Assembly: GCF_016650815.1 (NCBI RefSeq)
Contig: NZ_JAEKEZ010000030.1
Location: forward strand, 69,501 to 133,500
Source: Pseudomonas sp. TH31
Lineage (GTDB): Bacteria; Pseudomonadota; Gammaproteobacteria; Pseudomonadales; Pseudomonadaceae
Length of the DNA stretch: 64,000 bases
Reading direction: 5' to 3'
Under the pieces are notes generated by a model. That model did no database searches and had not been told where the DNA came from. It saw only the letters and a list, made by a program, of their open reading frames with translations. Position 1 is the stretch's first letter. Each line of letters opens with the position of its first letter. Shown here in pieces: positions 28,613-40,880 of the stretch. The translations under genes and the position numbers were made by a program.

Positions 28613-30180
28613 ATGGCCTTCCCCAGCCGCCATTCACTCTTCCCGTTTCTCAGTTGGCTGCCACGGCAGACCCGCGCCAGCGTCAGTCGCGACCTGATCG
28701 TCGGCCTCAGCGGTGCGATTCTCGCGTTGCCGCAATCCATTGCCTACGCGCTGATCGCCGGTCTCCCACCGGAATACGGCTTGTACGCCGCGATCATCCC
28801 GGTGCTGATCGCCTGCTTGTGGGGGTCGTCCTGGCACTTGATCTGCGGTCCTACAGCAGCGATTTCCATCGTCCTATACGCCAGCGTCAGTCCTCTGGCC
28901 GTGCCCGCGTCACAGGACTACATCACGCTGATCCTGCTGCTTACGCTCCTGGCCGGCATTTTTCAGTGGCTATTGGGGATGCTGCGTTTCGGCGCGCTGG
29001 TGAATTTTGTCTCGCACTCGGTGGTACTGGGTTTTACCCTCGGTGCGGCCGTGGTGATCGCCATTGGACAGATGCCGAACCTGCTCGGGCTGGACTTGCC
29101 CAACCAGGCCACGGCGCTCAACAGCCTGGTGACCTTGATCACGCACCTCGGGGCTGTGGATAAACCTTCGCTGGTGCTAGGTCTTGCCACGGTCGTTGTC
29201 GGGATTGTCTTGAAACTGTTGCTGCCCCGTTGGCCGACGCTATTGATCACCCTGATCCTGAGCGGTGTGCTGGTGTGGCTCTGGCCGGCGATGTTCGGCC
29301 ATGTGAAATTGGTCAGCGAATTTGTCGGACGCTTGCCGCCCTTCAGTTCGTTGCCGCTGGATCTGGAACTGGTGCTGCGCCTGCTGCCGAGTGCCGTCGC
29401 CGTGGGCATGCTTGGATTGGTGACGAGTCTGTCGATTGCCCGCTCCTTGTCGGCCCGTTCGCAGCAGTTGCTCGACGCCAACCAGGAAGTCCGCGCCCAG
29501 GGTTTATCAAACATCGTCGGAGCGTTTTTTCCGGCTCGCTGTCAGCCGGGTCCTTCACCCGTTCGGGGCTGAGCTACGAGGCCGGCGCCTGCTCGCCACT
29601 GGCCGGGGTGTTCTCGGCGTTGTGGGTGGCGCTGTTCGCGATCTTCGGCGCCGGGTTGATCGCACACATTCCGATCCCGGCCATGGCCGGCAGCATTCTG
29701 TTGATCGCCTGGGGGTTGGTGGACCATCGCGGCATTCGCGCGTTGCTGCGGGTCAGCCGTGCCGAATTCGTGGTCATGGCCCTGACCTGTGTCGCCACGT
29801 TGCTGCTGGAATTGCAGACGGCGATCTACGCCGGGGTGCTGGCGTCGCTGTTCTTCTACCTCAAGCGCACTTCGCAACCACGGGTGCAGCACTGGCGCGA
29901 GGGCGATGAAGACATCCTGCGGGTCGGCGGCTCGATCTTCTTTGGCGCCAGCCATTACCTGCAAGTGCGCCTGCAACGGATGCACGGCGCGAAGGTGGTG
30001 ATCGAAGCGCAGCACATCAACTTCATCGACTATTCGGGTGTGGAAATGCTGCACCAGGAAGCACGGCGGTTGCTCAAGCAAGACCGTAGCCTGACCTTGC
30101 GCGGCGCGCGGCCGCCGGTGGTGGAGGAGTTGAGGAAGCTGGAAGGCGCCGAGAAATGCCCGATTCGTTTCGAAGATTGA
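28613..30180 (+). pseudogene. SulP family anion transporter, frame broken once
   Basis: This sulfate-permease family protein has about ten to twelve transmembrane helices (LSGAILALPQSIAYALIAGLPPEYGLYAA near the N-terminus is diagnostic) and a C-terminal STAS domain (KVVIEAQHINFIDYSGVEMLHQ). The frame breaks at a run of six T (29525-29530). With seven T the text reads GAFFSGSLSAGSFTRSGLSYEAG, the conserved SulP loop, giving 522 residues. Its place after betC and choX suggests uptake of sulfate, though some Pseudomonas SulP proteins carry bicarbonate or other anions. The homopolymer loss makes a sequence error more likely than inactivation. Confidence 0.87.
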
Positions 30181-30190
30181 GTGAAGCCAT

Positions 30191-30268
30191 AAAAGATCGC
30201 AGCCTTCGGCAGCTCCTACAAGGTGAACGCCGATCCTGTGTAGGAGCTGCCGAAGGCTGCGATCTTTT
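30191..30268. repeat. REP-type inverted pair, family A
   Basis: Arms at 30191-30220 and 30237-30268 with core GCAGCCTTCGGCAGCTCC; the outer ends are AAAAGATC and GATCTTTT. It sits between convergent sulP and aroE and ends four bases before the aroE stop. Confidence 0.92.
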
Positions 30269-30272
30269 GATC

Positions 30273-31094
30273 TTATAGAGCTAGCTGACGACGCAGTTCA
30301 GCCAGTACCGGCGCCGTATCCGGCCGCACGCCGCGCCACAGGTAGAAGGCTTCCGCCGCCTGCTCGGCCAGCATCCCCAACCCATCCATCGCCACCGCCG
30401 CGCCGTGTTCACTGGCCCAGCGGCAGAACGAGGTCGGTTCCTTGCCGTACATCATGTCGTAGCACACGGTCTTGCCCGGTTCGATCAGGCTGCTGGCAAT
30501 CGGCGGTACATCACCCGACAGACTGGCCGACGTCGCGTTGATGATCAGGTCCACCGGCTCGCGCAACCAGTCAAAACCACTGGCGGACACCGGCCCCAAG
30601 TCGGCAAACAACTCCGCCAGCAGCTCGGCTTTTTCCACTGTGCGATTGGCGATGATCACCGACGCCGGTTGTTCGGCCAGCAATGGTTCCAACGCCCCGC
30701 GCACCGCACCGCCGGCACCCAGCAACAGGATGCGTTTGCCCTTGAGGCTGAAACCGGCGTTGACTGTCAGGTCGCGCACCAGCCCGGCACCATCGGTGTT
30801 GTCGCCCAACAGGCTGCCGTCAGCCAGTTTGCTCAAAGTGTTCACCGCCCCGGCTCGCTGCGCGCGCCCTGTCAGGCTGTCGGCCAGACGATAGGCGTCT
30901 TCCTTGAACGGCACGGTGACATTCGCCCCACGACCGTGAAGGAAAAATGCCTGGGCAAACCCGGAAAAATCGTCGAGCGGCGCCAACGAAGTGCTGTAGT
31001 CCAATTGCTGAGCGGTTTGCTCAGCGAACAAGCGATGGATCAGTGGCGACTTGCTGTGGCCAATCGGGTTACCGAATACGACGTAACGATCCAT
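30273..31094 (-). CDS. aroE: Shikimate dehydrogenase
   Basis: This 273-residue NADP-dependent enzyme reduces 3-dehydroshikimate to shikimate in aromatic amino acid synthesis. The substrate-binding [10 protein letters not shown], the catalytic lysine in VTVPFKEDA, the aspartate in GDNTDGAG and the Rossmann loop [10 protein letters not shown] are all present. I chose the ATG at 31094 ([10 protein letters not shown]); a GTG-type extension upstream overlaps the hemF end. It is the second gene after hemF with an 11-base gap, as in other pseudomonads. Confidence 0.95.
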   Translation of the reverse strand: MDRYVVFGNPIGHSKSPLIHRLFAEQTAQQLDYSTSLAPLDDFSGFAQAFFLHGRGANVTVPFKEDAYRLADSLTGRAQRAGAVNTLSKLADGSLLGDNTDGAGLVRDLTVNAGFSLKGKRILLLGAGGAVRGALEPLLAEQPASVIIANRTVEKAELLAELFADLGPVSASGFDWLREPVDLIINATSASLSGDVPPIASSLIEPGKTVCYDMMYGKEPTSFCRWASEHGAAVAMDGLGMLAEQAAEAFYLWRGVRPDTAPVLAELRRQLAL

Positions 31095-31105
31095 CAGGAT
31101 TCCTC

Positions 31106-32044
<939 letters not shown>

Positions 32045-32177
32045 CTACGCGGCGCACGAATGGCCGGCGGCAAATTGCTGCGTAGGATAACACCGCACCT
32101 TGTTCCACCGCAGTTGACGAAGATCATGGTTAGGAGTCCGATAGGGAGCTTCGCAAAGCGACCTAAGGAGAGTTCTG

Positions 32178-33155
32178 ATGGCAAAGCGTATCCAGTTCCG
32201 CACCCATGGCGGCCCCGAGGTGCTCGAATATGTCGATTACGAACCTGCCGAACCCGGCCCGCAGCAAGTGCGCGTGACCAACAAGGCTATCGGTCTGAAC
32301 TTCATCGACACCTATTTCCGCAGTGGCCTCTATCCGCCGCCGGTATTGCCATCGGGCCTGGGCTCGGAAGGCGCGGGCGTGGTCGACGCCGTCGGCAGCG
32401 AAGTCACTCGCTTCAAAGTGGGTGATCGCGTCGCTTATGGCAGCGGCCCATTGGGCGCCTACAGCCAGGTTCACGTCTTGCCCCAAGCCAATCTGGTGCA
32501 TCTACCCGATGCCATCAGCTTCGAACAGGCCGCCGGTGTGATGCTCAAGGGCCTCACCGTGCAATACCTGTTGCGTCAGACTTATGAACTCAAGGGTGGC
32601 GAAACCATCCTGTTCCATGCGGCTGCCGGCGGTGTCGGTACGCTGGCCTGCCAGTGGGCCAAGGCACTGGGCGTGAAGCTGATCGGTACGGTCAGCTCAC
32701 CGGAGAAAGCGGCCCTGGCCAAGGCCAACGGTGCCTGGGCGACCATCGACTACAGCCACGAAAACGTCGCACAACGGGTACTGGAATTGACTGACGGGAA
32801 AAAAGTCCCGGTGGTGTACGACGGCGTGGGCAAGGACACCTGGCTGACGTCCCTTGATAGCGTGTCGCCTCGGGGTCTGGTGGTAAGTTTCGGCAATGCG
32901 TCGGGCGCGGTGGACGGGGTGAACCTGGGGATTCTATCGGCGAAAGGTTCGCTGTACGTGACCCGGCCAACCCTGGCGAGCTACGCCAACAATGCCGAAA
33001 ACCTGCAACGCATGGCAGATGAATTGTTCGAGATGATCATCAGCGGGAAGTTGAAGGTGGAGGTTAGCCAGAAGTATCCATTGGCGGAAGCGGCGAAGGC
33101 GCAGACCGAGTTGTCGGCGCGGCGCACCACTGGCTCGACTGTTTTGTTGCCTTGA
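32178..33155 (+). CDS. qor: NADPH:quinone oxidoreductase (zeta-crystallin type)
   Basis: This 325-residue medium-chain dehydrogenase of the zinc-free quinone reductase class has a GroES-like N-terminal half and a Rossmann half with HAAAGGVGTLACQWAKALG, which binds NADPH. Quinone-oxidoreductase features NFIDTYFRSGLYPPP and YDGVGKDTW are present. It reduces quinones by one electron in the E. coli homologue. The ATG at 32178 follows a perfect AAGGAG ribosome site. It is followed by a family B REP pair. Confidence 0.93.
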   Translation: MAKRIQFRTHGGPEVLEYVDYEPAEPGPQQVRVTNKAIGLNFIDTYFRSGLYPPPVLPSGLGSEGAGVVDAVGSEVTRFKVGDRVAYGSGPLGAYSQVHVLPQANLVHLPDAISFEQAAGVMLKGLTVQYLLRQTYELKGGETILFHAAAGGVGTLACQWAKALGVKLIGTVSSPEKAALAKANGAWATIDYSHENVAQRVLELTDGKKVPVVYDGVGKDTWLTSLDSVSPRGLVVSFGNASGAVDGVNLGILSAKGSLYVTRPTLASYANNAENLQRMADELFEMIISGKLKVEVSQKYPLAEAAKAQTELSARRTTGSTVLLP

Positions 33156-33161
33156 GGGCCT

Positions 33162-33229
33162 CTTCGCGGGCAAGCCTCGCTCCTACAAGGATCACCTAAA
33201 CCCTGTAGGAGCAAGGCTTGCCCGCGAAG
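33162..33229. repeat. REP-type inverted pair, family B
   Basis: Arms at 33162-33187 and 33203-33229 (core CGCGGGCAAGCCT) with one mismatch (GCGAGG versus GCAAGG). It lies between convergent qor and tsaC. Confidence 0.9.
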
Positions 33230-33244
33230 AACGATGACGCGGTC

Positions 33245-33802
33245 TTAATCCGGGCGCACCACGTGCCCGGTCGCCACATCACGAATCACACTCGGATTCT
33301 TGCGCCCACCCAGATTCCCGCCCATCACCAGATCAAGCTGCCCACGGAAATACTGCTCGATGCGAATCCGCGTGCGCGCCGCCGGCCGGCCCTGGGGGTT
33401 AGCGGACGTCGATACCAGTGGTCCGACCACTGCACACAAATCCCGCACCAACGGGTGATCGCTGACCCGCAGCGCTACCGTTTCATGCACGCCGGTAATC
33501 CATTGCGGCAACAGATTCTGGTGCGGCACCAGCCAGGTGTTCGGCCCCGGCCAGGTGCTGGCCATGCGGTCCATCCACAGTTCCGGAAAGTCTTCGAACA
33601 GGAAGTCGAACTGGCGAATGTTGTCGGCCACCAGGATCAGGCCTTTATCTACCGCCCGGCCCTTGATCATCAACAGACGATCCACCGCCTCTTCGTCCCA
33701 CGGGTCACAACCCAGGCCCCAGACAGCTTCGGTTGGGTAGGCAATCACCGCTCCTGCGCGAATTGCTTGTGCGGCTTGCTGCACACGCCAACTGTTGACC
33801 AT
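33245..33802 (-). CDS. tsaC: Threonylcarbamoyl-AMP synthase TsaC
   Basis: This 185-residue YrdC/Sua5 protein uses threonine, bicarbonate and ATP to make threonylcarbamoyl-AMP for the t6A modification at position 37 of ANN-decoding tRNAs. Motifs: [19 protein letters not shown] at the start, [15 protein letters not shown] and [15 protein letters not shown] near the end. Length fits TsaC rather than the longer Sua5. It lies 55 bases downstream of dprA on the same strand, as in other gammaproteobacteria. Confidence 0.95.
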   Translation of the reverse strand: MVNSWRVQQAAQAIRAGAVIAYPTEAVWGLGCDPWDEEAVDRLLMIKGRAVDKGLILVADNIRQFDFLFEDFPELWMDRMASTWPGPNTWLVPHQNLLPQWITGVHETVALRVSDHPLVRDLCAVVGPLVSTSANPQGRPAARTRIRIEQYFRGQLDLVMGGNLGGRKNPSVIRDVATGHVVRPD

Positions 33803-33857
33803 GAAAAGACTCTCCGGAATAAGGCTCTGCGCAGTTTACCGATCTTCCTTATAAAAC

Positions 33858-34957
33858 CTAGCTCACCCGCGCAAACCAGCGTCCGCTTTCGCACACCGCC
33901 CGGCCATCCATTTCCAGCTCCGTCAATGCCGCCAGCACTTTCGGCAAGGCCCAGCCGCTGCTGTGAGCCAACGCCTCACTGGTATGGGGCGCCGCGTGGA
34001 GCAACATAAGCAATGGATGCGTCGTCGACGCAGCGGCCATGGATAACGGCAACTGTTGCCAGCCACGCAGGGCTTCGAGGATGTGCTCGATGGTTTCCAC
34101 CAGCATCGCACCGTCGCGGATCAGTTGATGGCAGCCCTTGGCGCCGGGGTGGTGGATCGAACCCGGAATCGCATACACCTCGCGACCCTGTTCCGCCGCA
34201 AGCCTGGCGGTAATCAACGAACCACTGGCGACCCTGGCCTCGACCACCAGCACGCCGAGGGATAAACCACTGATGATCCGGTTGCGCCGGGGGAAGTTGC
34301 TGGCAGTGGGGCTGGCGTCCAGCGGGAACTCCGAAAGCACCGCACTACCGGAGGCAATCATGGCATCGGCCAGCCAACGATTGCGCTGTGGATAAAACTT
34401 TTCAAGACCCGTGCCAAGCACACCTACCGTTTGCCCGCCAACGTCCAATGCCGCCTGGTGCGCAGCGGCATCGATACCCAGAGCCAGACCGCTGGTGATG
34501 ACGAATCCGGCACCAGCCAGGCTGCGGGAAAACGCAGCCGCCGTGTCCATCCCTGGCCGCGACGCGCGGCGACTGCCGACCATCGCCAGTTGCGGTTTTT
34601 CCAGAATGCCCGGATCCCCGGCGACAAATAACAGCGGCGGCGCATCGCTGATTTGCGCCAGCAACGCCGGGTACTCAGGCTGGTCCCACATCAGCAAATG
34701 CTGGCCCGGACGCTCTAGCCAGGCCAATGCATGGCTGGCGCCGTCGCGGATTTCATGGCTGCGCCGGGCCTGCGCACACACCAGCGGCACGCCCAGCGAA
34801 CGCCAGGCACTGGCGGGTGCGCTGATGGCTTTTGAGGCAGAGCCAAAGGCTTCCAGCAGTTTTTAAATCGCGCAGGTCCGAGTTCGGGCAAGCGGTGCAG
34901 GCGTAAACGAGCCTCCAGTTCCGCAGGGGAAACCGGCGTAATAGCAGAGAGTGACAT
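33858..34957 (-). pseudogene. dprA: DNA processing protein DprA, frame broken once
   Basis: DprA loads RecA on incoming single-stranded DNA during natural transformation. The first 35 residues (SPAELEARLRLHRLPELGPARF) belong to the N-terminal helix-hairpin domain. The Rossmann core follows with GSRRASRPGMDTA, SGLALGIDAAAH and FPRRNRIISGLS, then a C-terminal winged helix (LTELEMDGRAV). The frame breaks at 34860-34864, a run of five T (plus strand). With six the text reads FKKLLEAFGSASKAIS and gives 366 residues. It precedes tsaC on the same strand. Loss of this gene would be tolerated, so a real lesion is less implausible here than for others. Confidence 0.87.
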
Positions 34958-35036
34958 GGATCATCCTTGATCGTTATGAACCCCGTTCAAACGGGAATAA
35001 GCTGTGGATAACTCTGTTGGTAACTTGTGGAGCAGG

Positions 35037-36062
35037 CTAAGGATTTCGCACCTTATCCATCACTGCCAGAGAGCGCGATGCATTAAGGACCAAACCGTAA
35101 CTGAGTTTGTCGTAGGTGCGGAAAACCATCAGCAAACCGGCGCGCTCATCGGGAATTTTCAGCGGCTGGCCCGTCACGCGATCACGCACGGTTTCGCCGG
35201 TTTTCATCACCACCAACACGTTGCCTTCGGCCAGACCGTCCCGTTGCCCCTTGTTCAGTGTGACCACGTCCATCGCGCCAATCTGCGTGACGCCGCGGGG
35301 TACATCGATAATCAAGCCGTTGATTTCGCTTTTGGGTGCACTGGGCATGAAGGTCGAGTTGATCGCCCGTTCCTCGCCGGTGAACAAGCGGTCGCCGAGG
35401 CGCACTTCCTGGGTGGTGCGTTGCAGCGCCAGAGTGGCGACGTCGCCTTCGGTCGCGATAATTTCGCCGCCACCGATGTCGTCGGCGTTGATCCCCAGGA
35501 ACTCCTTGCTCTGCGGATCGGTGTACACCTTGCCCTGACGGAAGATGCCGTACACCGGTTGGTTCGGGTCGAAATGCCCGCGAGCGAAGATCCGGTCACC
35601 GGTGCCGCTGAGCACCCGTTCGGCATCGCCGGCGACGATGTACGGCGCCTTGTCGAAGTCCTCGACCTTGTCGACGATGCGGTTGCTCAGCAGAAAACTA
35701 TTGATCGATTGCAGCGGAATGCTTGGGATCGCGTCGGCCACCGGGCTGCTGCGGATGCGTGGCGACAGTTTGATGGTGCCGCGGGACTCGCCGCGATTGA
35801 GGGTCAGGCGTGGCTGGCCATCGACATAGGTCAGCGTCAGCAAATCGCCCGGATAGATGAGATTGGGGTTTTGGATCTGCGGGTTGACCTGCCACAGCTC
35901 GGGCCATTTCCACGGCTCACGCAGGAATTTCCCGGAAATGTCCCAAAGTGTGTCCCCCCGTACCACCGTGTATTGCTGCGGAAAACCTTCCTTGAGTTGC
36001 ACTTGCCCGTGCGCCAAACCGGCCGAGGCCAGAAGGAGCAAGGCGAGTAGTGATTTCCTCAT
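35037..36062 (-). CDS. tsaP: LysM peptidoglycan-binding protein TsaP
   Basis: This 341-residue exported protein has a signal peptide (cleavage after AHG, residue 19) and one LysM domain (about residues 28-85, [17 protein letters not shown] and [11 protein letters not shown]). The C-terminal region is the FlgT-C-like domain of this family. In P. aeruginosa the equivalent gene (PA0020, between def and dprA) encodes TsaP, which anchors the type IV pilus secretin ring to peptidoglycan. Position and architecture match. Upstream and divergent is def; the intervening 167 bases hold both promoters. Confidence 0.88.
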   Translation of the reverse strand: MRKSLLALLLLASAGLAHGQVQLKEGFPQQYTVVRGDTLWDISGKFLREPWKWPELWQVNPQIQNPNLIYPGDLLTLTYVDGQPRLTLNRGESRGTIKLSPRIRSSPVADAIPSIPLQSINSFLLSNRIVDKVEDFDKAPYIVAGDAERVLSGTGDRIFARGHFDPNQPVYGIFRQGKVYTDPQSKEFLGINADDIGGGEIIATEGDVATLALQRTTQEVRLGDRLFTGEERAINSTFMPSAPKSEINGLIIDVPRGVTQIGAMDVVTLNKGQRDGLAEGNVLVVMKTGETVRDRVTGQPLKIPDERAGLLMVFRTYDKLSYGLVLNASRSLAVMDKVRNP

Positions 36063-36229
36063 GCGGTGAATCCCTTTATTATGTGCGTTCGCGTAAAACG
36101 CCAGAGCCCCCGTGGCTCGCTCCTGGCTCTTCTCGAAGAAGGGAGCTACGTTTTACAACGGTAGCCTGCATCTTCGGACCCGCCAGGCCATCGACCCGAC
36201 TTTACCTCACATGTGCAGCAAATAAGCTT

Positions 36230-36736
36230 ATGGCCATTTTAGACATCCTCGAATTTCCCGACTCGCGCCTGCGCACTATCGCCAAACCTGTGGCCGTAGT
36301 GGACGACGAAGTGCGTCAGTTGGTCGATGACATGTTTGAAACAATGTATGAAGCGCCAGGCATCGGCCTCGCCGCGACCCAGGTCAACGTGCACAAACGT
36401 ATCGTCGTGATGGACCTCTCCGAAGACCGCAGCGAACCACGGGTGTTCATCAACCCCGAGTTCGAAACCCTGACGGATGAGATGGAGCAGTATCAGGAAG
36501 GCTGCCTCTCGGTGCCGGGTTTCTACGAAAACGTCGATCGCCCGCAGAAGATCAAGATCAAGGCCCTGGACCGCGACGGCCAGCCTTACGAACTGATCGC
36601 CGAAGGCTTGCTCGCCGTGTGTGTCCAGCACGAATGCGACCACCTCAACGGCAAGTTGTTCGTCGACTACCTGTCCAGCCTTAAACGCGACCGAATCAAG
36701 AAGAAACTGGAAAAGCTCCATCGCCAGAACGCTTGA
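36230..36736 (+). CDS. def: Peptide deformylase
   Basis: This 168-residue metalloenzyme removes the N-formyl group from new proteins. All three motifs are intact: [16 protein letters not shown] (metal cysteine) and HECDHLNG (two metal histidines and the catalytic glutamate). The ATG at 36230 gives the normal start [18 protein letters not shown]; longer in-frame extensions are upstream sequence. It is followed by a strong hairpin before fmt, which would reduce fmt transcription from this promoter. Confidence 0.97.
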   Translation: MAILDILEFPDSRLRTIAKPVAVVDDEVRQLVDDMFETMYEAPGIGLAATQVNVHKRIVVMDLSEDRSEPRVFINPEFETLTDEMEQYQEGCLSVPGFYENVDRPQKIKIKALDRDGQPYELIAEGLLAVCVQHECDHLNGKLFVDYLSSLKRDRIKKKLEKLHRQNA

Positions 36737-36747
36737 TGCCCCCTTTC

Positions 36748-36773
36748 AAAGGCTTGCTGCGGCAAGCCTTTTT
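36748..36773 (+). terminator. Hairpin between def and fmt
   Basis: AAAGGCTTGC and GCAAGCCTTT form a perfect 10-base stem with a 4-base loop followed by TTTCTTT. It lies in the 55-base def-fmt gap, so it would act as a partial terminator or RNA-processing site inside this conserved operon. Confidence 0.75.
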
Positions 36774-36791
36774 CTTTGCGAGACCTTCTTC

Positions 36792-37751
36792 ATGACTGAG
36801 CCACTGCGCATCGTCTTTGCCGGCACCCCGGAATTCGCCGCTGAACACCTCAAGGCCCTGCTCGCCAGCCCTTACGAGATCATCGCGGTCTACACCCAAC
36901 CGGACCGTCCGGCGGGTCGAGGGCAAAAGCTGATGCCGAGCCCGGTCAAGCAGTTGGCTCTGGAAAACAACATCCCGGTGCTGCAACCGCCGACCTTGCG
37001 CAACGAAGACGCCCAGGCTGAACTGGCCGCATTGAAGCCGGATTTGCTGGTGGTGGTCGCCTACGGCCTGATCCTGCCGCAAGTGGTGCTGGATATTCCA
37101 CGCCTGGGTTGCATCAATAGCCACGCCTCCTTGCTGCCACGCTGGCGTGGTGCGGCGCCGATCCAGCGCGCCGTTGAAGCAGGCGACAGCGAAAGCGGCG
37201 TGACCGTGATGCGCATGGAGCTGGGCCTCGACACCGGCCCGATGCTGTTGAAAGTCACCACGCCGATCACCGCGGAAGACACCGGTGGCAGCCTCCATGA
37301 TCGACTGGCCGAAATGGGCCCACCCGCCGTCGTTCAAGCGATTGCCGGCCTCGCTGCTGGAACGCTGGAAGGCGAAGTTCAGGACGACAGCCTCGCCACC
37401 TATGCTCACAAACTGAACAAAGACGAAGCACGCATCGTCTGGAGCCGTCCGGCCGTTGAGCTGGAACGCCTGGTCCGCGCCTTCAACCCTTGGCCGATCA
37501 CCCACAGCACGCTAAATGGCGAAGCGCTGAAAGTGCTGGCCGCAAGCCTCGCCGAAGGGCAGGGCGCACCGGGGGAAATCCTTGGCGCCAGCAAGGACGG
37601 CTTGATCGTCGCTTGCGGTGAGCAGGCGCTGTGCCTGACTCGTCTGCAATTGCCCGGCGGCAAGGCGCTGAACTTCAGTGACTTCTTCAACAGCCGGCGC
37701 GAGAAATTCGCCGTCGGCACCGTGCTCGGTCACGTGGCGGATGCTCAATGA
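36792..37751 (+). CDS. fmt: Methionyl-tRNA formyltransferase
   Basis: This 319-residue enzyme formylates initiator Met-tRNA using 10-formyltetrahydrofolate. The catalytic site is clear: [19 protein letters not shown] (Asn and His) and LDTGPML (Asp). The C-terminal tRNA-binding domain follows. The ATG at 36792 gives [16 protein letters not shown]. The stop overlaps the rsmB start by 4 bases (ATGA), so the two are translationally coupled. Confidence 0.97.
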   Translation: MTEPLRIVFAGTPEFAAEHLKALLASPYEIIAVYTQPDRPAGRGQKLMPSPVKQLALENNIPVLQPPTLRNEDAQAELAALKPDLLVVVAYGLILPQVVLDIPRLGCINSHASLLPRWRGAAPIQRAVEAGDSESGVTVMRMELGLDTGPMLLKVTTPITAEDTGGSLHDRLAEMGPPAVVQAIAGLAAGTLEGEVQDDSLATYAHKLNKDEARIVWSRPAVELERLVRAFNPWPITHSTLNGEALKVLAASLAEGQGAPGEILGASKDGLIVACGEQALCLTRLQLPGGKALNFSDFFNSRREKFAVGTVLGHVADAQ

Positions 37752-39058
37752 ACCCGCGTCTGGCCGCCGCCAAGGCACTTGCCGCTGTTCTTAACGGAAA
37801 AGCCTCACTCAACAGTTCCCTGCCGACGCAAATGGACAAGGTCGAAGACCGCGACCGCGGCTTCACCCAGGACCTGGCGTTCGGCACTGCGCGCTGGCAG
37901 CCGCGTCTGTCGGCGCTGGCGGCCAAATTGCTGCAGAAGCCGTTCAAAGCTGCTGATGCCGATGTCGAGGCATTATTGCTGGTCGGCCTCTATCAACTGC
38001 TCTACACCCGCGTCCCGGCCCACGCAGCCATCGGCGAAACCGTCGGTTGCGCCGAAAAGCTAAAAAAACCCTGGGCCAAGGCCTTGCTCAACGCCGTGCT
38101 GCGCCGCGCCCAACGGGAAAGCGAAGCGCTGCTGGCGGAGCTGGAACACGATCCGGTGGTGCGCACCGCCCACCCGCGCTGGCTGCAAAAATCCCTGAAA
38201 GCCTTCTGGCCGGAACAGTGGGAAGCCATCTGCGCAGCGAACAACGCCCACCCGCCAATGATCTTGCGGGTCAACCGTCGCCATCATTCTCGTGACGCCT
38301 ACCTCGGCTTGCTGACTGACGCGGGCATCGCCGCCACGCCGTGCGTTTACAGCCGCGATGGCATCATCCTCGAAGCCGCCGCCGACGTGCGCAGCCTGCC
38401 GGGTTTCGCCGAGGGCTGGATCAGCGTGCAAGACGAAGCGGCACAACTGACCGCCGACTTGCTGGACCTGGCGCCGGGCCAACGGGTGCTCGACGCCTGC
38501 TGCGCGCCGGGTGGCAAGACTTGTCACATCCTGGAAGCCGAGCCAGCCCTGGCCGGCGTCGTCGCCGTGGACCTGGAAGCCAAGCGTCTGGTGCGGGTGC
38601 GGGAAAACCTCGCGCGCCTGGGCCTGAGCGCCGAACTGATCGCCGCCGACGGCCGCGACACCGCGACCTGGTGGGACGGCAAGCCGTTCCAGCGCATCCT
38701 GTTGGACGCGCCATGCTCGGCCACTGGCGTGATCCGTCGTCACCCGGACATCAAACTGACGCGCCAACCCGACGACATCGTTGCGTTGGCGGTGCTTCAG
38801 GGCGAACTGCTCGACGCCATGTGGATAGCGCTGGAAGTCGGCGGGATTCTGCTTTACGCCACCTGCTCGACGCTGCCGACCGAGAACACCGAAGTCATCG
38901 AAGCCTTCCTCGCTCGCACGCCGGGCGCCCGTGAGCTGGACCTCGCCACCACGGCCGGGATCAAGCAGCCTCATGGTCGCCAATTGCTGGCCCAGCAGGG
39001 TGGCCACGACGGGTTCTACTACGCCAAGCTGATCAAGATTGCCGCAGCGCGCGGTTAA
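37748..39058 (+). CDS. rsmB: 16S rRNA m5C967 methyltransferase RsmB
   Basis: This 436-residue enzyme methylates cytosine 967 of 16S rRNA using S-adenosylmethionine. An N-terminal NusB-like RNA-binding domain (1-140) precedes the methyltransferase domain with [14 protein letters not shown] (SAM site) and the two catalytic cysteines in [15 protein letters not shown] and [11 protein letters not shown]. It is in the def-fmt-rsmB-trkA order shared by gammaproteobacteria. Confidence 0.96.
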   Translation: MNPRLAAAKALAAVLNGKASLNSSLPTQMDKVEDRDRGFTQDLAFGTARWQPRLSALAAKLLQKPFKAADADVEALLLVGLYQLLYTRVPAHAAIGETVGCAEKLKKPWAKALLNAVLRRAQRESEALLAELEHDPVVRTAHPRWLQKSLKAFWPEQWEAICAANNAHPPMILRVNRRHHSRDAYLGLLTDAGIAATPCVYSRDGIILEAAADVRSLPGFAEGWISVQDEAAQLTADLLDLAPGQRVLDACCAPGGKTCHILEAEPALAGVVAVDLEAKRLVRVRENLARLGLSAELIAADGRDTATWWDGKPFQRILLDAPCSATGVIRRHPDIKLTRQPDDIVALAVLQGELLDAMWIALEVGGILLYATCSTLPTENTEVIEAFLARTPGARELDLATTAGIKQPHGRQLLAQQGGHDGFYYAKLIKIAAARG

Positions 39059-39081
39059 CCGGATTTCAAGGGAGTGACTGG

Positions 39082-40455
39082 ATGAAGATCATCATCCTCG
39101 GCGCCGGGCAGGTCGGCGGTTCGCTGGCGGAACACTTGGCCAGTGAAGCCAACGACATCACCGTGGTCGACACCGACGGCGAACGCCTGCGCGACCTCGG
39201 CGATCGGCTGGACATCCGCACCGTGCAGGGCCGCGCCTCGTTCCCGACCGTGCTGCGCCAGGCCGGCGCCGACGACGCCGACATGCTGGTGGCGGTGACC
39301 AACAGCGACGAGACCAACATGGTCGCCTGCCAGGTCGCCCACACCCTGTTCCACACCCCGACCAAGATCGCCCGGGTCCGCGAAGCCGCGTACCTCACGC
39401 GCGGCGGGCTGTTCAACAACGACGCGATCCCGGTGGACGTGCTGATCAGCCCGGAGCAAGTGGTCACCAACTACATCAAGCGCCTGATCGAACACCCCGG
39501 TGCCTTGCAGGTAATCGACTTCGCCGAAGGCAAGGCGCAACTGGTGGCGGTGAAGGCCTATTACGGCGGGCCGTTGGTGGGTCAGCAACTGCGGCAGTTG
39601 CGCGAACACATGCCAAACGTCGAAACCCGCGTAGCGGCGATTTTTCGGCGCGACCGGCCGATCCTGCCGCAGGGCGATACGGTGATCGAGGCCGACGACG
39701 AAGTGTTTTTCATCGCCGCGAAGGCGAACATTCGTGCGGTGATGAGCGAAATGCGCCGCCTCGATGAAAGCTACAAACGCATTGTCATTGCTGGCGGCGG
39801 GCAAATCGGCGAACGACTGGCCGAAGCCATCGAAAGCCGTTATCAGGTGAAGATCATCGAGATGAACCCGGCACGCTGCCGCCACCTCTCGGACACCCTC
39901 GACAGCACCGTGGTGTTGCAGGGCAGCGCTTCGGACCGCGACTTGCTGCTGGAAGAGAACATTGCCGACGCCGACATCTTCCTGGCCCTGACCAACGATG
40001 ACGAAGCCAACATCATGTCGTCGTTGCTGGCCAAGCGGCTCGGCGCGAAGAAGGTGATGACGATCATCAACAACCCGGCCTACGTTGATTTGATCCAGGG
40101 CGGCGACATCGACATCGCCATCAGCCCGCAGCTGGCGACCATTGGCACCTTGCTGGCTCACGTGCGCCGTGGCGATATCGTCAGCGTGCACTCACTGCGC
40201 CGAGGCGCGGCGGAAGCCATCGAGGCGATTGCCCATGGCGATGCGAAGTCGAGCAAGGTGATTGGCAAGGCGATCGAGAATATCGGGTTGCCGCCGGGCA
40301 CCACGATTGGCGCGATTATTCGTGATGAAGAAGTGATCATCGCCCACGACGATACGGTGATCGAAACCGGCGACCATGTGATTCTGTTCCTTGTGGATAA
40401 GAAGCATATTCGGGATGTGGAGAAGCTGTTTCATGTGGGGTTGAGCTTTTTCTGA
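39082..40455 (+). CDS. trkA: Trk potassium uptake NAD-binding protein TrkA
   Basis: This 457-residue cytoplasmic regulator gates the TrkH/TrkG potassium channel. It has two repeats, each a Rossmann RCK_N domain ([17 protein letters not shown] at 2-18 and [17 protein letters not shown] at about 234-250) followed by an RCK_C domain. It binds NAD(H) and ATP. It lies 23 bases after rsmB. No channel gene is nearby. A family A REP pair follows. Confidence 0.97.
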   Translation: MKIIILGAGQVGGSLAEHLASEANDITVVDTDGERLRDLGDRLDIRTVQGRASFPTVLRQAGADDADMLVAVTNSDETNMVACQVAHTLFHTPTKIARVREAAYLTRGGLFNNDAIPVDVLISPEQVVTNYIKRLIEHPGALQVIDFAEGKAQLVAVKAYYGGPLVGQQLRQLREHMPNVETRVAAIFRRDRPILPQGDTVIEADDEVFFIAAKANIRAVMSEMRRLDESYKRIVIAGGGQIGERLAEAIESRYQVKIIEMNPARCRHLSDTLDSTVVLQGSASDRDLLLEENIADADIFLALTNDDEANIMSSLLAKRLGAKKVMTIINNPAYVDLIQGGDIDIAISPQLATIGTLLAHVRRGDIVSVHSLRRGAAEAIEAIAHGDAKSSKVIGKAIENIGLPPGTTIGAIIRDEEVIIAHDDTVIETGDHVILFLVDKKHIRDVEKLFHVGLSFF

Positions 40456-40467
40456 TCCAAAATCGCC

Positions 40468-40533
40468 AAGATCGCAGCCTTCGGCAGCTCCTACACAGAT
40501 CGGCGTAGGAGCTGCCGAAGGCTGCGATCTTTT
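40468..40533. repeat. REP-type inverted pair, family A
   Basis: Arms at 40468-40495 and 40504-40533 with core GCAGCCTTCGGCAGCTCC and a loop of about 8 bases, just after trkA. Confidence 0.9.
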
Positions 40534-40565
40534 GATCCTCACTTCAGCGCTAAAGGAATCCACCC

Positions 40566-40880
40566 ATGATCGAATCCCTGGAAAAAATGCTCGCCAAGGG
40601 TGTGGATAACTCCTTGCTGCGCTTCGGCCTGGGCAAGGGTTATCTGGATCTTGGGGAAAACGCCAAGGCAGCGGAGCATTTCCAGCGTTGCGTCGGGTTC
40701 GATCCGAAGTATTCGGCGGCCTGGAAGCTGTTGGGCAAGGCGCACTTGGCGCTGGCAGATTTTGCGGCTGCACGTCAGGCGTGGGAGCAAGGCCTGGAAG
40801 CCGCCCGCGCCCATGGCGACAAGCAGGCAGAGAAGGAAATGACGGTGTTTCTGAAGAAGCTCGAGCGTCAGGCTCTCTGA
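40566..40880 (+). CDS. Small tetratricopeptide-repeat protein
   Basis: This 104-residue cytoplasmic protein is all helical with about two and a half TPR units: LLRFGLGKGYLDLGENAKAAEHFQRC and SAAWKLLGKAHLALADFAAARQAWEQG. No signal peptide. It corresponds in position to P. aeruginosa PA0013-PA0015 (between PilZ and trkA). A scaffold role is all that can be said. The stop touches the stop of the convergent PilZ gene (40880/40881). Confidence 0.82.
   Translation: MIESLEKMLAKGVDNSLLRFGLGKGYLDLGENAKAAEHFQRCVGFDPKYSAAWKLLGKAHLALADFAAARQAWEQGLEAARAHGDKQAEKEMTVFLKKLERQAL

Noticed and set aside
28613-30180. Real loss of SulP function by frameshift
   Set aside because: The missing base is in a T homopolymer and both sides are perfectly conserved, and six other genes show the same kind of loss, so a sequence error is more likely.
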